A DNA stretch of 11,659 nt from contig CAZCDM010000071.1 in NCBI GenBank assembly GCA_964497475.1, forward strand, positions 1 to 11,659. Reading direction: 5' to 3'. Made by a program: the position numbers and the translations under genes. Positions 1 to 6,089 of the stretch are shown here, piece after piece (position 1 is the stretch's first letter; every line of letters begins with the position of its first letter). The notes under the pieces were generated by a model. It was not told the DNA's origin and did no database searches. It saw only the letters and a program-made list of their open reading frames with translations. This DNA is from CAZCDM01 sp964497475 (GTDB taxonomy: Bacteria; Planctomycetota; Phycisphaerae; SM23-33).

Positions 1-203
1 TTCCGCAAGGCGTCGGCTACGTCGTTGAGCGAAAGGCTGTGCGCCAACTGGGCGTAGAGCATCGCCACGAGGTGCGACCACGCCGAAATGCCTCGCGCCT
101 GGCGGTCGACGCCATGCCGTCGGCCCAGGACCGCCACCAGATGCGGCGGAATGAGATTGCAGATCTGTTCGAGCGTCGTATGATGTCGTGTAGCGGGGGC
201 CAT
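1..203 (-). CDS. IS4-type transposase, N-terminal fragment (runs off the left edge)
   Basis: Reading leftward from the ATG at 203, the frame stays open to the window edge (67 complete codons), so only the N-terminus is visible. The protein begins MAPATRHHTTLEQICNLIP and continues with 'ISAWSHLVAMLYAQLAHSLSLNDVADAL'-type sequence, broken here into short pieces: ISAWSHLVAMLYAQL, then AHSLSLNDVADAL. This pattern (a helix ending in 'IP', then 'F/W..+.AML.AQL....SL.D+...L') is that of the DUF4372-like N-terminal domain of IS4/IS5-group DDE transposases, which precedes the catalytic domain. The catalytic residues would lie outside the window, so intactness cannot be judged. A good Shine-Dalgarno (GGAGA, about 8 nt upstream) supports this start. 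The family assignment rests on recognising the short motif by eye. Confidence 0.7.
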   Translation of the reverse strand, partial: MAPATRHHTTLEQICNLIPPHLVAVLGRRHGVDRQARGISAWSHLVAMLYAQLAHSLSLNDVADALR

Positions 204-241
204 GGGTTGCTCTCCTTGTCCAAGGAAAACAATCAGAGTAC

Positions 242-297
242 CCCATCCCCGCTACTTTTTTATATGCACCCCACATAAACATCCTCTATGGGATGGG
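242..297. repeat. Inverted repeat CCCATCCC...GGGATGGG around a transposase -10-like box
   Basis: CCCATCCC at 242-249 is the exact reverse complement of GGGATGGG at 290-297. A shorter hairpin, CATCC-6 nt-GGATG (280-295), lies within its right half. Between the arms, the minus strand has a TATAAA box (259-264), about 55 bp upstream of the transposase ATG. This may be the promoter/end region of the insertion element. No matching distal terminal repeat is available in the window, so the element boundary and any target duplication cannot be set. The rest of the non-coding stretch 204-403 shows only an 8-bp palindrome (ATGATCAT, 324-331) and no clear terminator for ilvD. Confidence 0.3.
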
Positions 298-403
298 TGT
301 GACAACACAATATCGACTCGACGCATGATCATTATTCCTTGGATGCCGGGAGCCATTTACTCGCAAGCCGGGGTTCCCGTGGTGGTCTGGCGGGTGGGGT
401 ATA

Positions 404-2326
404 TTACATTTGCTTTGGGCTTTGTGTTTTGTCTGGCCAGGCGAGGACGGCTCCGGTGTCGGCGGAGGTCGCGAGGGTAGCATACTTGCCCAGGGCACCG
501 TGGGTGATGGGGTTGGGATGGGGCTTGTAGGCTTTGCGTCGGCGGGCGAGCTCGGCCTGGGAGAGCTTGGCGTTGAGCGTGCCGGCCAGGACGTCGATTT
601 CGATCTCGTCGCCGTTTTTCAGCAGGCCGATGGCGCCGCCGGCGGCGGCTTCGGGGGCGATATGGCCGATGCAGAGCCCGGCCGTGCCGCCGGAGAACCG
701 CCCGTCGGTAATCAGGGCGCACTTCTCGCCCAGGCCCATGCCCTTGAGGTAGCTGGTGGGGGCGAGCATCTCCTGCATGCCGGGCCCGCCGCGGGGGCCT
801 TCGTTGCGGATGACGACGACGTGGCCGGGCTTGACCTTGCCGGCGAGGATGCCCTCGCAGGCGGCTTCCTGGCGTTCGAAGATGATGGCCTTGCCGGTGA
901 ACTGGTAGACCGACTCGTCGACGCCGGCGAGTTTGACGACCGAGCCGTTCTCGGCGATGTTGCCGTAGAGCACGACGAGGCCACCCTTTTTCGTGAATGC
1001 GTTTTCCAGCGGGCGGATGATGTCCTGGGCGTCGATGCGCTCGGTGTTTCGCGTGGCGCGTTTGGTAATGCCCGCGGAACGCTTTCCGTGGGCTTGGGCG
1101 GCGCTGCGGTACATCTGCTTGACCTCGGCGGTGGATCGGCCGGTGGCTTTCCAGCCTTCGCGGTAGACTTTTTTGGCCCGGGCGGAGAGCTTCTTGCTCC
1201 GCAGCGACCATTGATCGAGGTTTTTCATCATCGCCTCGCCGGTGACGGTGAGGCAGTCGGTGTGGATCAGCGGTCGCTTGCGGTCGCGGGTGTCCCACCA
1301 GAGCTGGCCGAGGATGGTATGGATGCCGCCGGCGCGGTGGCAGTCCTGGATGTGGTAGATTTTGCCCTCCGGCGTGGACGAGGGCGCGACGCGACAGATG
1401 TTGGGGGTGGCCTTGGAGATCCGGTCGATGTCCTTGAGGGTGAACGGCACGCCGGCTTCGGTGGCCATGGCGAGCATGTGCAGGACGGTATTGGTGCTGC
1501 CGCCCATGGCCATGTCCAGGGCAAAGCCGTTCTGGAAGGCGCGTTTCGTGAGGATGTTCCGCGGCAGCAGCGGGTAGCTGACCTTACAGCCGTCGCGGTT
1601 CCAGTCGCGGGCCATCTTGACGATGCGCTGGGCGGCCCACTGGTACATCTCCATGCGGACGGGGCTGGTCGCGAGGATGGTTCCGTTGCCCGGCAGGGCC
1701 ATGCCGATGGCCTCGGCGAGGCAGTTCATGCTGTTGGCTGTGAACATGCCGCTGCAACTGCCGCAGGTCGGGCAGACGTTATCTTCGTACTCGGCGAACT
1801 GCTTTTTCTTCATCTTGCCGGTCTTGTACTGGGCGACGGCGTAGAAGGCGTCGATCAGGTCGGTATCCTTGCCGCCGACTCGGCCGGCTTCCATGGGCCC
1901 GCCGGAGGTGAAGATCGTCGGGATGTTGCAGCGGATCGCGCCGAGGAACATGCCCGGGATGATCTTGTCGCAGTTGGGAATGCAGATCATCGCATCGAAG
2001 CGGTGGGCGCGGACCATGGTCTCGACGCAGTCGGCGATGGTCTCGCGGCTGGGCAGGGAATACTTCATGCCGGTGTGGCCCATGGCCACGCCATCGCAGA
2101 CGGCGGGGGTGTTGAAGATGATGGCCGTGCCGCCGGCGGCGACGACCTGGGCCTTGACGTATTCGGCGACGGCGTCGAGGTGGCAGTGGCCGGGGACGAC
2201 ATCGGTGTAGCTGTTGGCGATGGCGATGAAGGGTTTTTTGATGGCGGCGTCATCCAGGCCGGTCGCCTTGAGCAGGCTGCGGTGGGGGGCGCGTTCGAAA
2301 CCGGATTTGACGTTATCACTCTGCAT
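404..2326 (-). CDS. ilvD: Dihydroxy-acid dehydratase
   Basis: Catalyses dehydration of 2,3-dihydroxy-isovalerate and -methylvalerate to the 2-oxo acids in cytoplasmic valine, leucine and isoleucine synthesis; an Fe-S and Mg-dependent enzyme. The 640-residue product has the family hallmarks: PHRSLLKATG (14-23), AVCDGVAMGH (75-84), SLPSRETIAD (90-99), PNCDKIIPGM (117-126, cluster ligand Cys119 and active-site Lys121), CPTCGSCSGMFTANSM (185-200, cluster Cys), PGNGT (212-216), GGPGMQEM (513-520) and DGRFSGGT (541-548, catalytic Ser). It belongs to the long E. coli-like class (616 aa in E. coli). Residues about 373-434, in the variable linker before the C-terminal domain, are longer and very basic. 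The start is fixed by AAGGAG 6 nt upstream of ATG. It lies 19 nt behind the DUF1330-like gene and is probably co-transcribed with it. No clear intrinsic terminator follows the stop. Confidence 0.96.
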   Translation of the reverse strand: MQSDNVKSGFERAPHRSLLKATGLDDAAIKKPFIAIANSYTDVVPGHCHLDAVAEYVKAQVVAAGGTAIIFNTPAVCDGVAMGHTGMKYSLPSRETIADCVETMVRAHRFDAMICIPNCDKIIPGMFLGAIRCNIPTIFTSGGPMEAGRVGGKDTDLIDAFYAVAQYKTGKMKKKQFAEYEDNVCPTCGSCSGMFTANSMNCLAEAIGMALPGNGTILATSPVRMEMYQWAAQRIVKMARDWNRDGCKVSYPLLPRNILTKRAFQNGFALDMAMGGSTNTVLHMLAMATEAGVPFTLKDIDRISKATPNICRVAPSSTPEGKIYHIQDCHRAGGIHTILGQLWWDTRDRKRPLIHTDCLTVTGEAMMKNLDQWSLRSKKLSARAKKVYREGWKATGRSTAEVKQMYRSAAQAHGKRSAGITKRATRNTERIDAQDIIRPLENAFTKKGGLVVLYGNIAENGSVVKLAGVDESVYQFTGKAIIFERQEAACEGILAGKVKPGHVVVIRNEGPRGGPGMQEMLAPTSYLKGMGLGEKCALITDGRFSGGTAGLCIGHIAPEAAAGGAIGLLKNGDEIEIDVLAGTLNAKLSQAELARRRKAYKPHPNPITHGALGKYATLATSADTGAVLAWPDKTQSPKQM

Positions 2327-2345
2327 GGTGTGCTCCTTGGGGTGG

Positions 2346-2684
2346 TCAGGTCGAGAGGTTTTCGAGGTACTCGGCGGCGGCGTCCATGGTGGGGAAGTCT
2401 TCGATGGCCACGAGCTGGTAGTTGGTTGTCGATTGGTCGCGCAGGGGGCGGATTTCCTCGAACTCCGGGTCGTGGCTGAACTGGCGGAGGTTCCGCAAGG
2501 AGGGGTATTCGATAATGCCGCAGTACTCCTGGGCCACGCCGCCCATGTAGATCATGCGCGTCAGACCGTAGACCAGCACGCGGGCGCGGTGTCGGTCGAG
2601 GATCGCCTGGACGCGCCGGAGGTACTGGGCGTAGTCTTTTTCCTTACCGGGGACGATATCGAAAAGGTTCAGGACGATGATCAA
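2346..2684 (-). CDS. Small DUF1330-like / dimeric alpha-beta barrel protein
   Basis: About 112 residues when started at a TTG (2684) that has GAGGTG 6 nt upstream. The alternative GTG at 2693 (115 aa) has no ribosome site, and the far-upstream in-frame ATG would run through the intergenic promoter region. The protein opens with a beta strand (IIVLNLFDIVPG), then a helix (KEKDYAQYLRRVQAIL), strands around VLVYGLTRMIYMGG and CGIIEYPS, and a helix ending 'FSHDPEFEEIRPLRD'. The IIEYPS + 'PEFEEIRPLR' pattern resembles DUF1330/NIPSNAP-like ferredoxin-fold proteins, which form dimers. Biochemical roles in this group are poorly defined. It is the first gene of a two-gene unit with ilvD (19-nt gap), but no link to branched-chain amino acid synthesis can be shown from sequence. 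Fold assignment is moderately sure; function is unknown. Confidence 0.78.
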   Translation of the reverse strand: MIIVLNLFDIVPGKEKDYAQYLRRVQAILDRHRARVLVYGLTRMIYMGGVAQEYCGIIEYPSLRNLRQFSHDPEFEEIRPLRDQSTTNYQLVAIEDFPTMDAAAEYLENLST

Positions 2685-2731
2685 CGCGGACACCTCAGTT
2701 TGTCTTGGGTTGCGTGTAATGCGGTCAGACA

Positions 2732-2760
2732 AGCCTAGCGGCCCCGGCGGGCTTTGCCAA
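2732..2760 (-). promoter_or_regulatory. Candidate sigma70-type promoter of the DUF1330-like/ilvD unit
   Basis: On the minus strand, TTGGCA (2755-2760) is followed after 17 nt by TAGGCT (2732-2737), a good -35 and a weak but correctly placed -10. The start point would be near 2725, giving a leader of about 40 nt to the TTG start. The elements overlap short repeats of GGCTT/AAGCC (2731-2735, 2750-2754, 2759-2763), which could be an operator or chance in GC-rich DNA. Confidence 0.35.
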
Positions 2761-2795
2761 GCCGAAACTCTTGTGCCTGCATCGGTCAAAATTGC

Positions 2796-2824
2796 TTGAC
2801 ATCGTCGCGGGATTGCACGACTCT
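2796..2824 (+). promoter_or_regulatory. Candidate promoter of the lipoprotein/TPR gene pair
   Basis: A perfect -35 hexamer TTGACA (2796-2801) is followed after 17 nt by GACTCT (2819-2824), a poor -10. Transcription would begin near 2831, 30 nt before the ATG at 2861. It is divergent from the ilvD-unit promoter, and the two lie within about 70 bp of each other. Confidence 0.35.
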
Positions 2825-2860
2825 GCGGGACGATCCACTTCCACCAATCGGGAGAGAGAA

Positions 2861-3334
2861 ATGAAGACATCATGGACGATGGTCGTTGGCATGATTGCCC
2901 TGGCCGGGCTGGGGATGGTTTTGACCACCGGCTGCCAGCCGGCCAATCCGAACCTGACTGCCCAGGCGAACTCGCCGATTCCCGACGTGCCGCTTCCCAA
3001 TGGCTTTGCGTTGATCGAGGAGCAATCCCGCAGCCGATCGCGAGGCTCGTGGCGGACGGTTGATTTTCTGTACGAGGGTAGCGGCGATAAGTTTGCCGTC
3101 CCCCGGTTCTACGAAGAGCAGATGCCCATGCACGGCTGGTCGCTGTGGGACAAGCGGTTCATCCGAGGCCGGGCGACGATCAATTTCATCAAGAACGGTG
3201 AGACGTGTGTTATCACGGTCTATGAGGAAGGCGGGATCAAGCCGATCCGCCTGCATGTGGATATCAGCCCGACGGCGCAGGAAGGCTCGGCCCCTCGAGC
3301 CATGCCCCCCGGCTCGGGCAGGAAAGGACGCTGA
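2861..3334 (+). CDS. Predicted small lipoprotein of unknown function
   Basis: 157 residues. The N-terminus MKTSW is followed by a hydrophobic stretch (about 6-22) and 'LTTGC', so Cys25 is a probable lipidation site; the lipobox is degenerate because position -3 is Thr. The mature part has a linker (residues 26-43) and one compact domain. Its features are 'VPLPNGFALIE', 'FYEEQMPMHGWSLWD' and a following strand pair ending 'GETCVITVYEE'. An 'FY..QMP..GW' core is shared, as far as I recall, by short exported proteins in planctomycetes and other bacteria, but I cannot name a function. The start is chosen for the GGAGAGAGAA purine run directly upstream and the signal sequence beginning at this Met; earlier in-frame starts would add 30 non-signal residues. 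The TPR gene begins 6 nt after the stop, suggesting a shared transcript. Confidence 0.82.
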   Translation: MKTSWTMVVGMIALAGLGMVLTTGCQPANPNLTAQANSPIPDVPLPNGFALIEEQSRSRSRGSWRTVDFLYEGSGDKFAVPRFYEEQMPMHGWSLWDKRFIRGRATINFIKNGETCVITVYEEGGIKPIRLHVDISPTAQEGSAPRAMPPGSGRKGR

Positions 3335-3340
3335 TCGCGT

Positions 3341-4078
3341 ATGAAGTCTGAGCGACGACACGAATTGCAACAGAACTCCCTGGCCGAGGAACTCGGGCAG
3401 ATTCAAGGCTTCCTCCAGAAGCATGGCACGAAGCTCAGCTGGGGCCTGCTGATCGTGGCTGCGGTTGTGCTGGGCGTGGTCATGCTCAACCGGCGAAGCC
3501 AGAGCCAGCAGGTCGATACCCAGATGCGATACGACCAGCTCAAACGCCAGGCCATTTTCATCGACGAGAAAAACAGCCCGGAGCTCATTGCCGGCTTCAC
3601 CGGCCTGGCCGGACAGGACACCGTCCGCTGGATCGCCGCCGACTCGCTGCTGGAACTCGGGCGGATTCACGCCAACACCGCCTTGCAGGCCGAGGAACCG
3701 GCCGAGGTCGACAGCGCCCTGGCCCGCGCCCTGCAGAGCTATCAGCAGGTGCTCGGGCGGTTCGAGGACTTACCGGCCATGGCCGCAGCGGCCCGGGTGG
3801 GCCTGGGCAAGATCGCCGAAGGCCAGGGCCAGCTCGACAAAGCCCGCGAGCACTACCAGGCCGTCGTCGATTCGCCGCAGATGGAGGGCTACCCGGTGTA
3901 CTACCACGCGCGGGATGCTCTGGCGACGCTGAACGGGTATCAGAATCCGGTCGCCCTGGCGACGACGCAGCCGGCCTGGATGCAGGAGCAGATCGCCGCG
4001 GAGAACCGTCCGGAAACCCAGCCGGCCACCGCCCCGGCCGAGCCCGCTGCCGACGAATCGGCCGATGACGCCTCCTGA
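3341..4078 (+). CDS. YfgM-like single-pass membrane protein with TPR-like domain
   Basis: 245 residues. A charged cytoplasmic N-terminus (1-31) leads into one membrane segment (about 32-50, LSWGLLIVAAVVLGVVMLN), then an alpha-helical exported domain (about 55-200). That domain contains recognisable TPR-like helices (SALARALQSYQQVLGRF, then AARVGLGKIAEGQGQLDKA and ARDALATL). The C-terminus (206-245) is Ala/Pro/Glu-rich and probably disordered. This layout matches YfgM/TPR_21 proteins; E. coli YfgM is associated with the SecYEG/PpiD periplasmic chaperone network. A role in protein export or envelope assembly is inferred from architecture only. The gene starts 6 nt after the lipoprotein stop; a GGAAAGG lies 13 nt upstream, a rather distant ribosome site, so translation may depend on coupling. 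Confidence 0.82.
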   Translation: MKSERRHELQQNSLAEELGQIQGFLQKHGTKLSWGLLIVAAVVLGVVMLNRRSQSQQVDTQMRYDQLKRQAIFIDEKNSPELIAGFTGLAGQDTVRWIAADSLLELGRIHANTALQAEEPAEVDSALARALQSYQQVLGRFEDLPAMAAAARVGLGKIAEGQGQLDKAREHYQAVVDSPQMEGYPVYYHARDALATLNGYQNPVALATTQPAWMQEQIAAENRPETQPATAPAEPAADESADDAS

Positions 4079-4095
4079 CTGGACGATGGCCGAGG

Positions 4096-4120
4096 GGGGA
4101 AGCTAAATCACAGTTTCCCC
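4096..4120 (+). terminator. Weak hairpin after the TPR gene
   Basis: GGGGAA (4096-4101) pairs with TTCCCC (4115-4120) across a 13-nt loop, 17 nt after the TPR gene stop. There is no U-run after it, so it is at best a weak or Rho-assisted terminator. The promoter of the corrinoid gene begins immediately behind it. Confidence 0.25.
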
Positions 4121-4148
4121 TTGCGATATGACAAAGGCATGTCATAAT
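4121..4148 (+). promoter_or_regulatory. Promoter of the corrinoid protein gene with embedded palindrome
   Basis: TTGCGA (4121-4126) and CATAAT (4143-4148, five of six matches to the -10 consensus) are 16 nt apart. The spacer is filled by a perfect 7-bp inverted repeat, TATGACA-6 nt-TGTCATA (4127-4146), whose right arm overlaps the -10 box. Transcription would start near 4155, giving a leader of about 55 nt before the ATG at 4211. A dimeric repressor bound here would block polymerase. Promoter and operator roles are inferred from position and symmetry. Confidence 0.5.
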
Positions 4149-4210
4149 CCAACGTTTACAAAAGCTTGTTAACCCGTTGTTTCCTTTCAAGAACGCAGGA
4201 GAGTTTTACC

Positions 4211-4837
4211 ATGGCAGATCTGCAACCACTGGCAGAAGCATTGATCAAGGGCGACCGCGACGCGGTTGTCGAACTGACCCAGAAGGCCGTCGATGACGGC
4301 GTGGCCCCCAAGGAGATTCTCGATGAAGGTCTTATCGCGGGCATGAACGTCATCGGCACGCGCTTCAAGAACAATGAGGTCTACGTGCCGGAAGTCCTCA
4401 TCGCCGCCCGTGCGATGAACTGCGCCATGGAGATCATGGAGCCCAAGCTCGCCGAAGCTGGCGTCGAGCCCATCGGCACGGTCGTGCTCGGCACGGTCAA
4501 GGGCGACTTGCACGACATTGGCAAGAACCTTGTCGGCATGATGCTCAAGGGTGGTGGCTTTAAGGTTCTCGACGTGGGCATTGACGTCCCGGCCGAGAAG
4601 TTCGTCGAGGCCGCCAAGGAAAGCGGCGCGAAGGTCATCGCCATGAGCGCCCTGCTGACGACCACCATGCCGCAGATGGCAGAAGTCGTCAAGGCCCTCA
4701 AGGACGCCGGTATCGAGACCAAGACCATGATCGGCGGCGCGCCGGTCACGCAGAACTACGCCGAGGAAATCGGTGCCGACGGCTACGCCCCCGACGCGGC
4801 CAGCGCGGTCGATTCCGCCAAGGAACTCGTCGGCTGA
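4211..4837 (+). CDS. Methyltransferase-type corrinoid (B12-binding) protein, MtbC/MttC-like
   Basis: 208 residues, the normal size for free-standing corrinoid proteins that shuttle a methyl group between a substrate:corrinoid methyltransferase and a second methyltransferase. The N-terminal helical cap (about 1-85) includes 'GTRFKNNEVYVPEVLIAARAM'-type sequence (GTRF at 49-52, EVYVPEVLIA at 56-65). The C-terminal Rossmann-like domain has the cobalamin signature GDLHDIGKN (98-106; His101 is the lower axial cobalt ligand), SALLTTTM (146-153, the S-x-L motif) and GGAPV (175-179). AGGAGA 8 nt upstream fixes the start. It has its own promoter and a strong terminator, so it appears monocistronic. 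Such genes normally sit beside mttB/mtbA-type or RamA-type genes; none is present here. The methyl donor is therefore unknown (methylamines, betaines, methoxylated compounds or methanol are family options). Confidence 0.93.
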   Translation: MADLQPLAEALIKGDRDAVVELTQKAVDDGVAPKEILDEGLIAGMNVIGTRFKNNEVYVPEVLIAARAMNCAMEIMEPKLAEAGVEPIGTVVLGTVKGDLHDIGKNLVGMMLKGGGFKVLDVGIDVPAEKFVEAAKESGAKVIAMSALLTTTMPQMAEVVKALKDAGIETKTMIGGAPVTQNYAEEIGADGYAPDAASAVDSAKELVG

Positions 4838-4856
4838 GCTTCGACCTGATTGCCCT

Positions 4857-4913
4857 CAGGCCGGCAGCGCCCGTGTGCGGTTTTTCCGCCACCGGCCTGG
4901 CGGCCTGTTTTTT
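4857..4913 (+). terminator. Strong intrinsic terminator after the corrinoid gene, with alternative stems
   Basis: CAGGCCG (4857-4863) can pair with CGGCCTG (4901-4907), which is followed directly by six T (4908-4913). The same left arm, one base longer, can instead pair with CCGGCCTG (4892-4899), and GCGG-TTTTT-CCGC (4877-4889) forms a small inner hairpin. The element starts 19 nt after the corrinoid stop codon and ends 14 nt before the rluA-type ATG. Confidence 0.75.
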
Positions 4914-4927
4914 GCGCACACCCGGAC

Positions 4928-6064
4928 ATGACCGAACACGACGAACAACCCGACCTGCTGGATGACGGCAATCTCGAAACCGAGGAGACCGCCTTCGAGC
5001 CCGACGACGACGGCCTGGAGCATCGCCACATTGTCATTCGCCGCACGCGGACCAACACCCGGCTGGATAAGTATCTCGCCGACCGCCTCGGCACGAAGAG
5101 CCGCAACGTTATCCAGGCCTCCATCAAGGAAGGGTACGTCACCGTCAACGGACGCACCGTCAAGCCCAGCCACACCATCAAGCCCGGCGATGAGATCGAC
5201 ATGCTCCTGCCGACGACCCGCCCGAAGGAAATCCCCGCCGAGCCGATCCCTCTCGACGTCGTCTACGAAGATGCCGACCTGATGGGCATCAACAAGCAGG
5301 CCGACCTCATCATCCACCCGGCCCGGGGGAACTGGTCGGGCACGCTGGTCAACGGTCTGGCCCACTACTTCCAGACCAACTGGCGAGACGGCAGCGACGC
5401 CAATACCTCCATCGCCGACCTGCCCGTTCGCGACGAAGCCTTCCGCCCGGGCATTGTCCACCGGCTCGACCGCGATACGACGGGCATTATCCTCGTGGCC
5501 AAGACCGAGCTTGCGCTGTACCGGCTGGGCTGGCAGTTCGAGCATCGCACCATCCAGAAAACCTACACCGCCATCGTCCACGGGATCGTCGAGTTCGACG
5601 AGGACGTCATCGACGCCCCCATCGGGCGACACCCCAAGCTGCGGGAAAAATACGCCGTCCACCGCCGGACGGGCCAGGTCCACCCCATCCAGACCAAAGA
5701 CGCCGTCACCCGCTACAAGGTGCTCGAACGCCTTCGTCCGGCGAAGATGGACAGCGGCTTTACCCTGGTCGAGCTCTACCCTAAAACCGGGCGGACCCAC
5801 CAGCTGCGCATCCACATGAGCTACCTCGGCCATCCGATGATCGGCGATAAGATGTACGGCGGCGGCCCGCTCTATGTCAGCCAGCTCGAAGGCCATGGCG
5901 AAACCGCCACCGGCCCGCTGATGACCCGCCAGGCCCTGCACGCTCACACCATCGAGTTCAGTCATCCCCGCTCGGGCGAGGTCAAAAAGCTCACTGCGCC
6001 GTGGCCTGAGGATTTCGAGCGGACGCTGGATGAACTCCGCCGGCGGAGCGGGCAGGGGGGCTGA
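4928..6064 (+). CDS. RluA-family 23S rRNA/tRNA pseudouridine synthase (RluD-like)
   Basis: 378 residues; converts specific uridines in structured RNA to pseudouridine. An acidic N-terminal extension (1-30) is followed by an S4 RNA-binding domain (about 42-95; RLDKYLADRL and GYVTVNGRTVKPS). The catalytic domain carries 'VVYEDADLMGINKQADLIIHP' (in parts: VVYEDADLMG 111-120, KQADLIIHP 123-131), and motif II is GIVHRLDRDTTG (175-186) with the catalytic Asp181. 'LYPKTGRTHQLRIHMSYLGHP' gives the conserved RTHQLR segment. Thr replaces the usual Ser in 'HRLD..TSG', a mild variation. It is longer than E. coli RluD (326 aa) because of the N-terminus and an insert near 150-172. The start at 4928 excludes the terminator hairpin from the coding region; there is no clear Shine-Dalgarno. 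Target uridines cannot be predicted. Confidence 0.93.
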   Translation: MTEHDEQPDLLDDGNLETEETAFEPDDDGLEHRHIVIRRTRTNTRLDKYLADRLGTKSRNVIQASIKEGYVTVNGRTVKPSHTIKPGDEIDMLLPTTRPKEIPAEPIPLDVVYEDADLMGINKQADLIIHPARGNWSGTLVNGLAHYFQTNWRDGSDANTSIADLPVRDEAFRPGIVHRLDRDTTGIILVAKTELALYRLGWQFEHRTIQKTYTAIVHGIVEFDEDVIDAPIGRHPKLREKYAVHRRTGQVHPIQTKDAVTRYKVLERLRPAKMDSGFTLVELYPKTGRTHQLRIHMSYLGHPMIGDKMYGGGPLYVSQLEGHGETATGPLMTRQALHAHTIEFSHPRSGEVKKLTAPWPEDFERTLDELRRRSGQGG

Positions 6065-6089
6065 GCGCCGCTGCGCCCGGGCGGGACGG

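Noticed and set aside
410..2479. Very long open frame (689 codons) antisense to ilvD and the DUF1330-like gene
   Set aside because: It mirrors the codon structure of GC-rich ilvD, its product is Gly/Ala/Val/Asp-rich with no recognisable domain, and ilvD on the other strand is unmistakable.
1..2513. The 10-mer TTCCGCAAGG near both position 1 and position 2492
   Set aside because: The flanking sequences differ completely and each copy lies in an unrelated coding frame, so it is a chance match and not an attachment-site repeat.
2685..2873. Extended N-terminus for the DUF1330-like protein
   Set aside because: The extra residues would run through both divergent promoters and into the lipoprotein gene; homology-like sequence begins only at the TTG start, which has its own ribosome site.
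4838..4927. Possible cobalamin riboswitch near the corrinoid gene
   Set aside because: The structured DNA lies downstream of the gene and looks like a terminator; no B12-box-like conserved element was seen upstream in the 55-nt leader.
6065..6089. CGCCCGGGCG palindrome between the convergent rluA-type and permease genes as a terminator
   Set aside because: The 10-bp palindrome has no loop and no T-run on either strand, so I do not call an intrinsic terminator.
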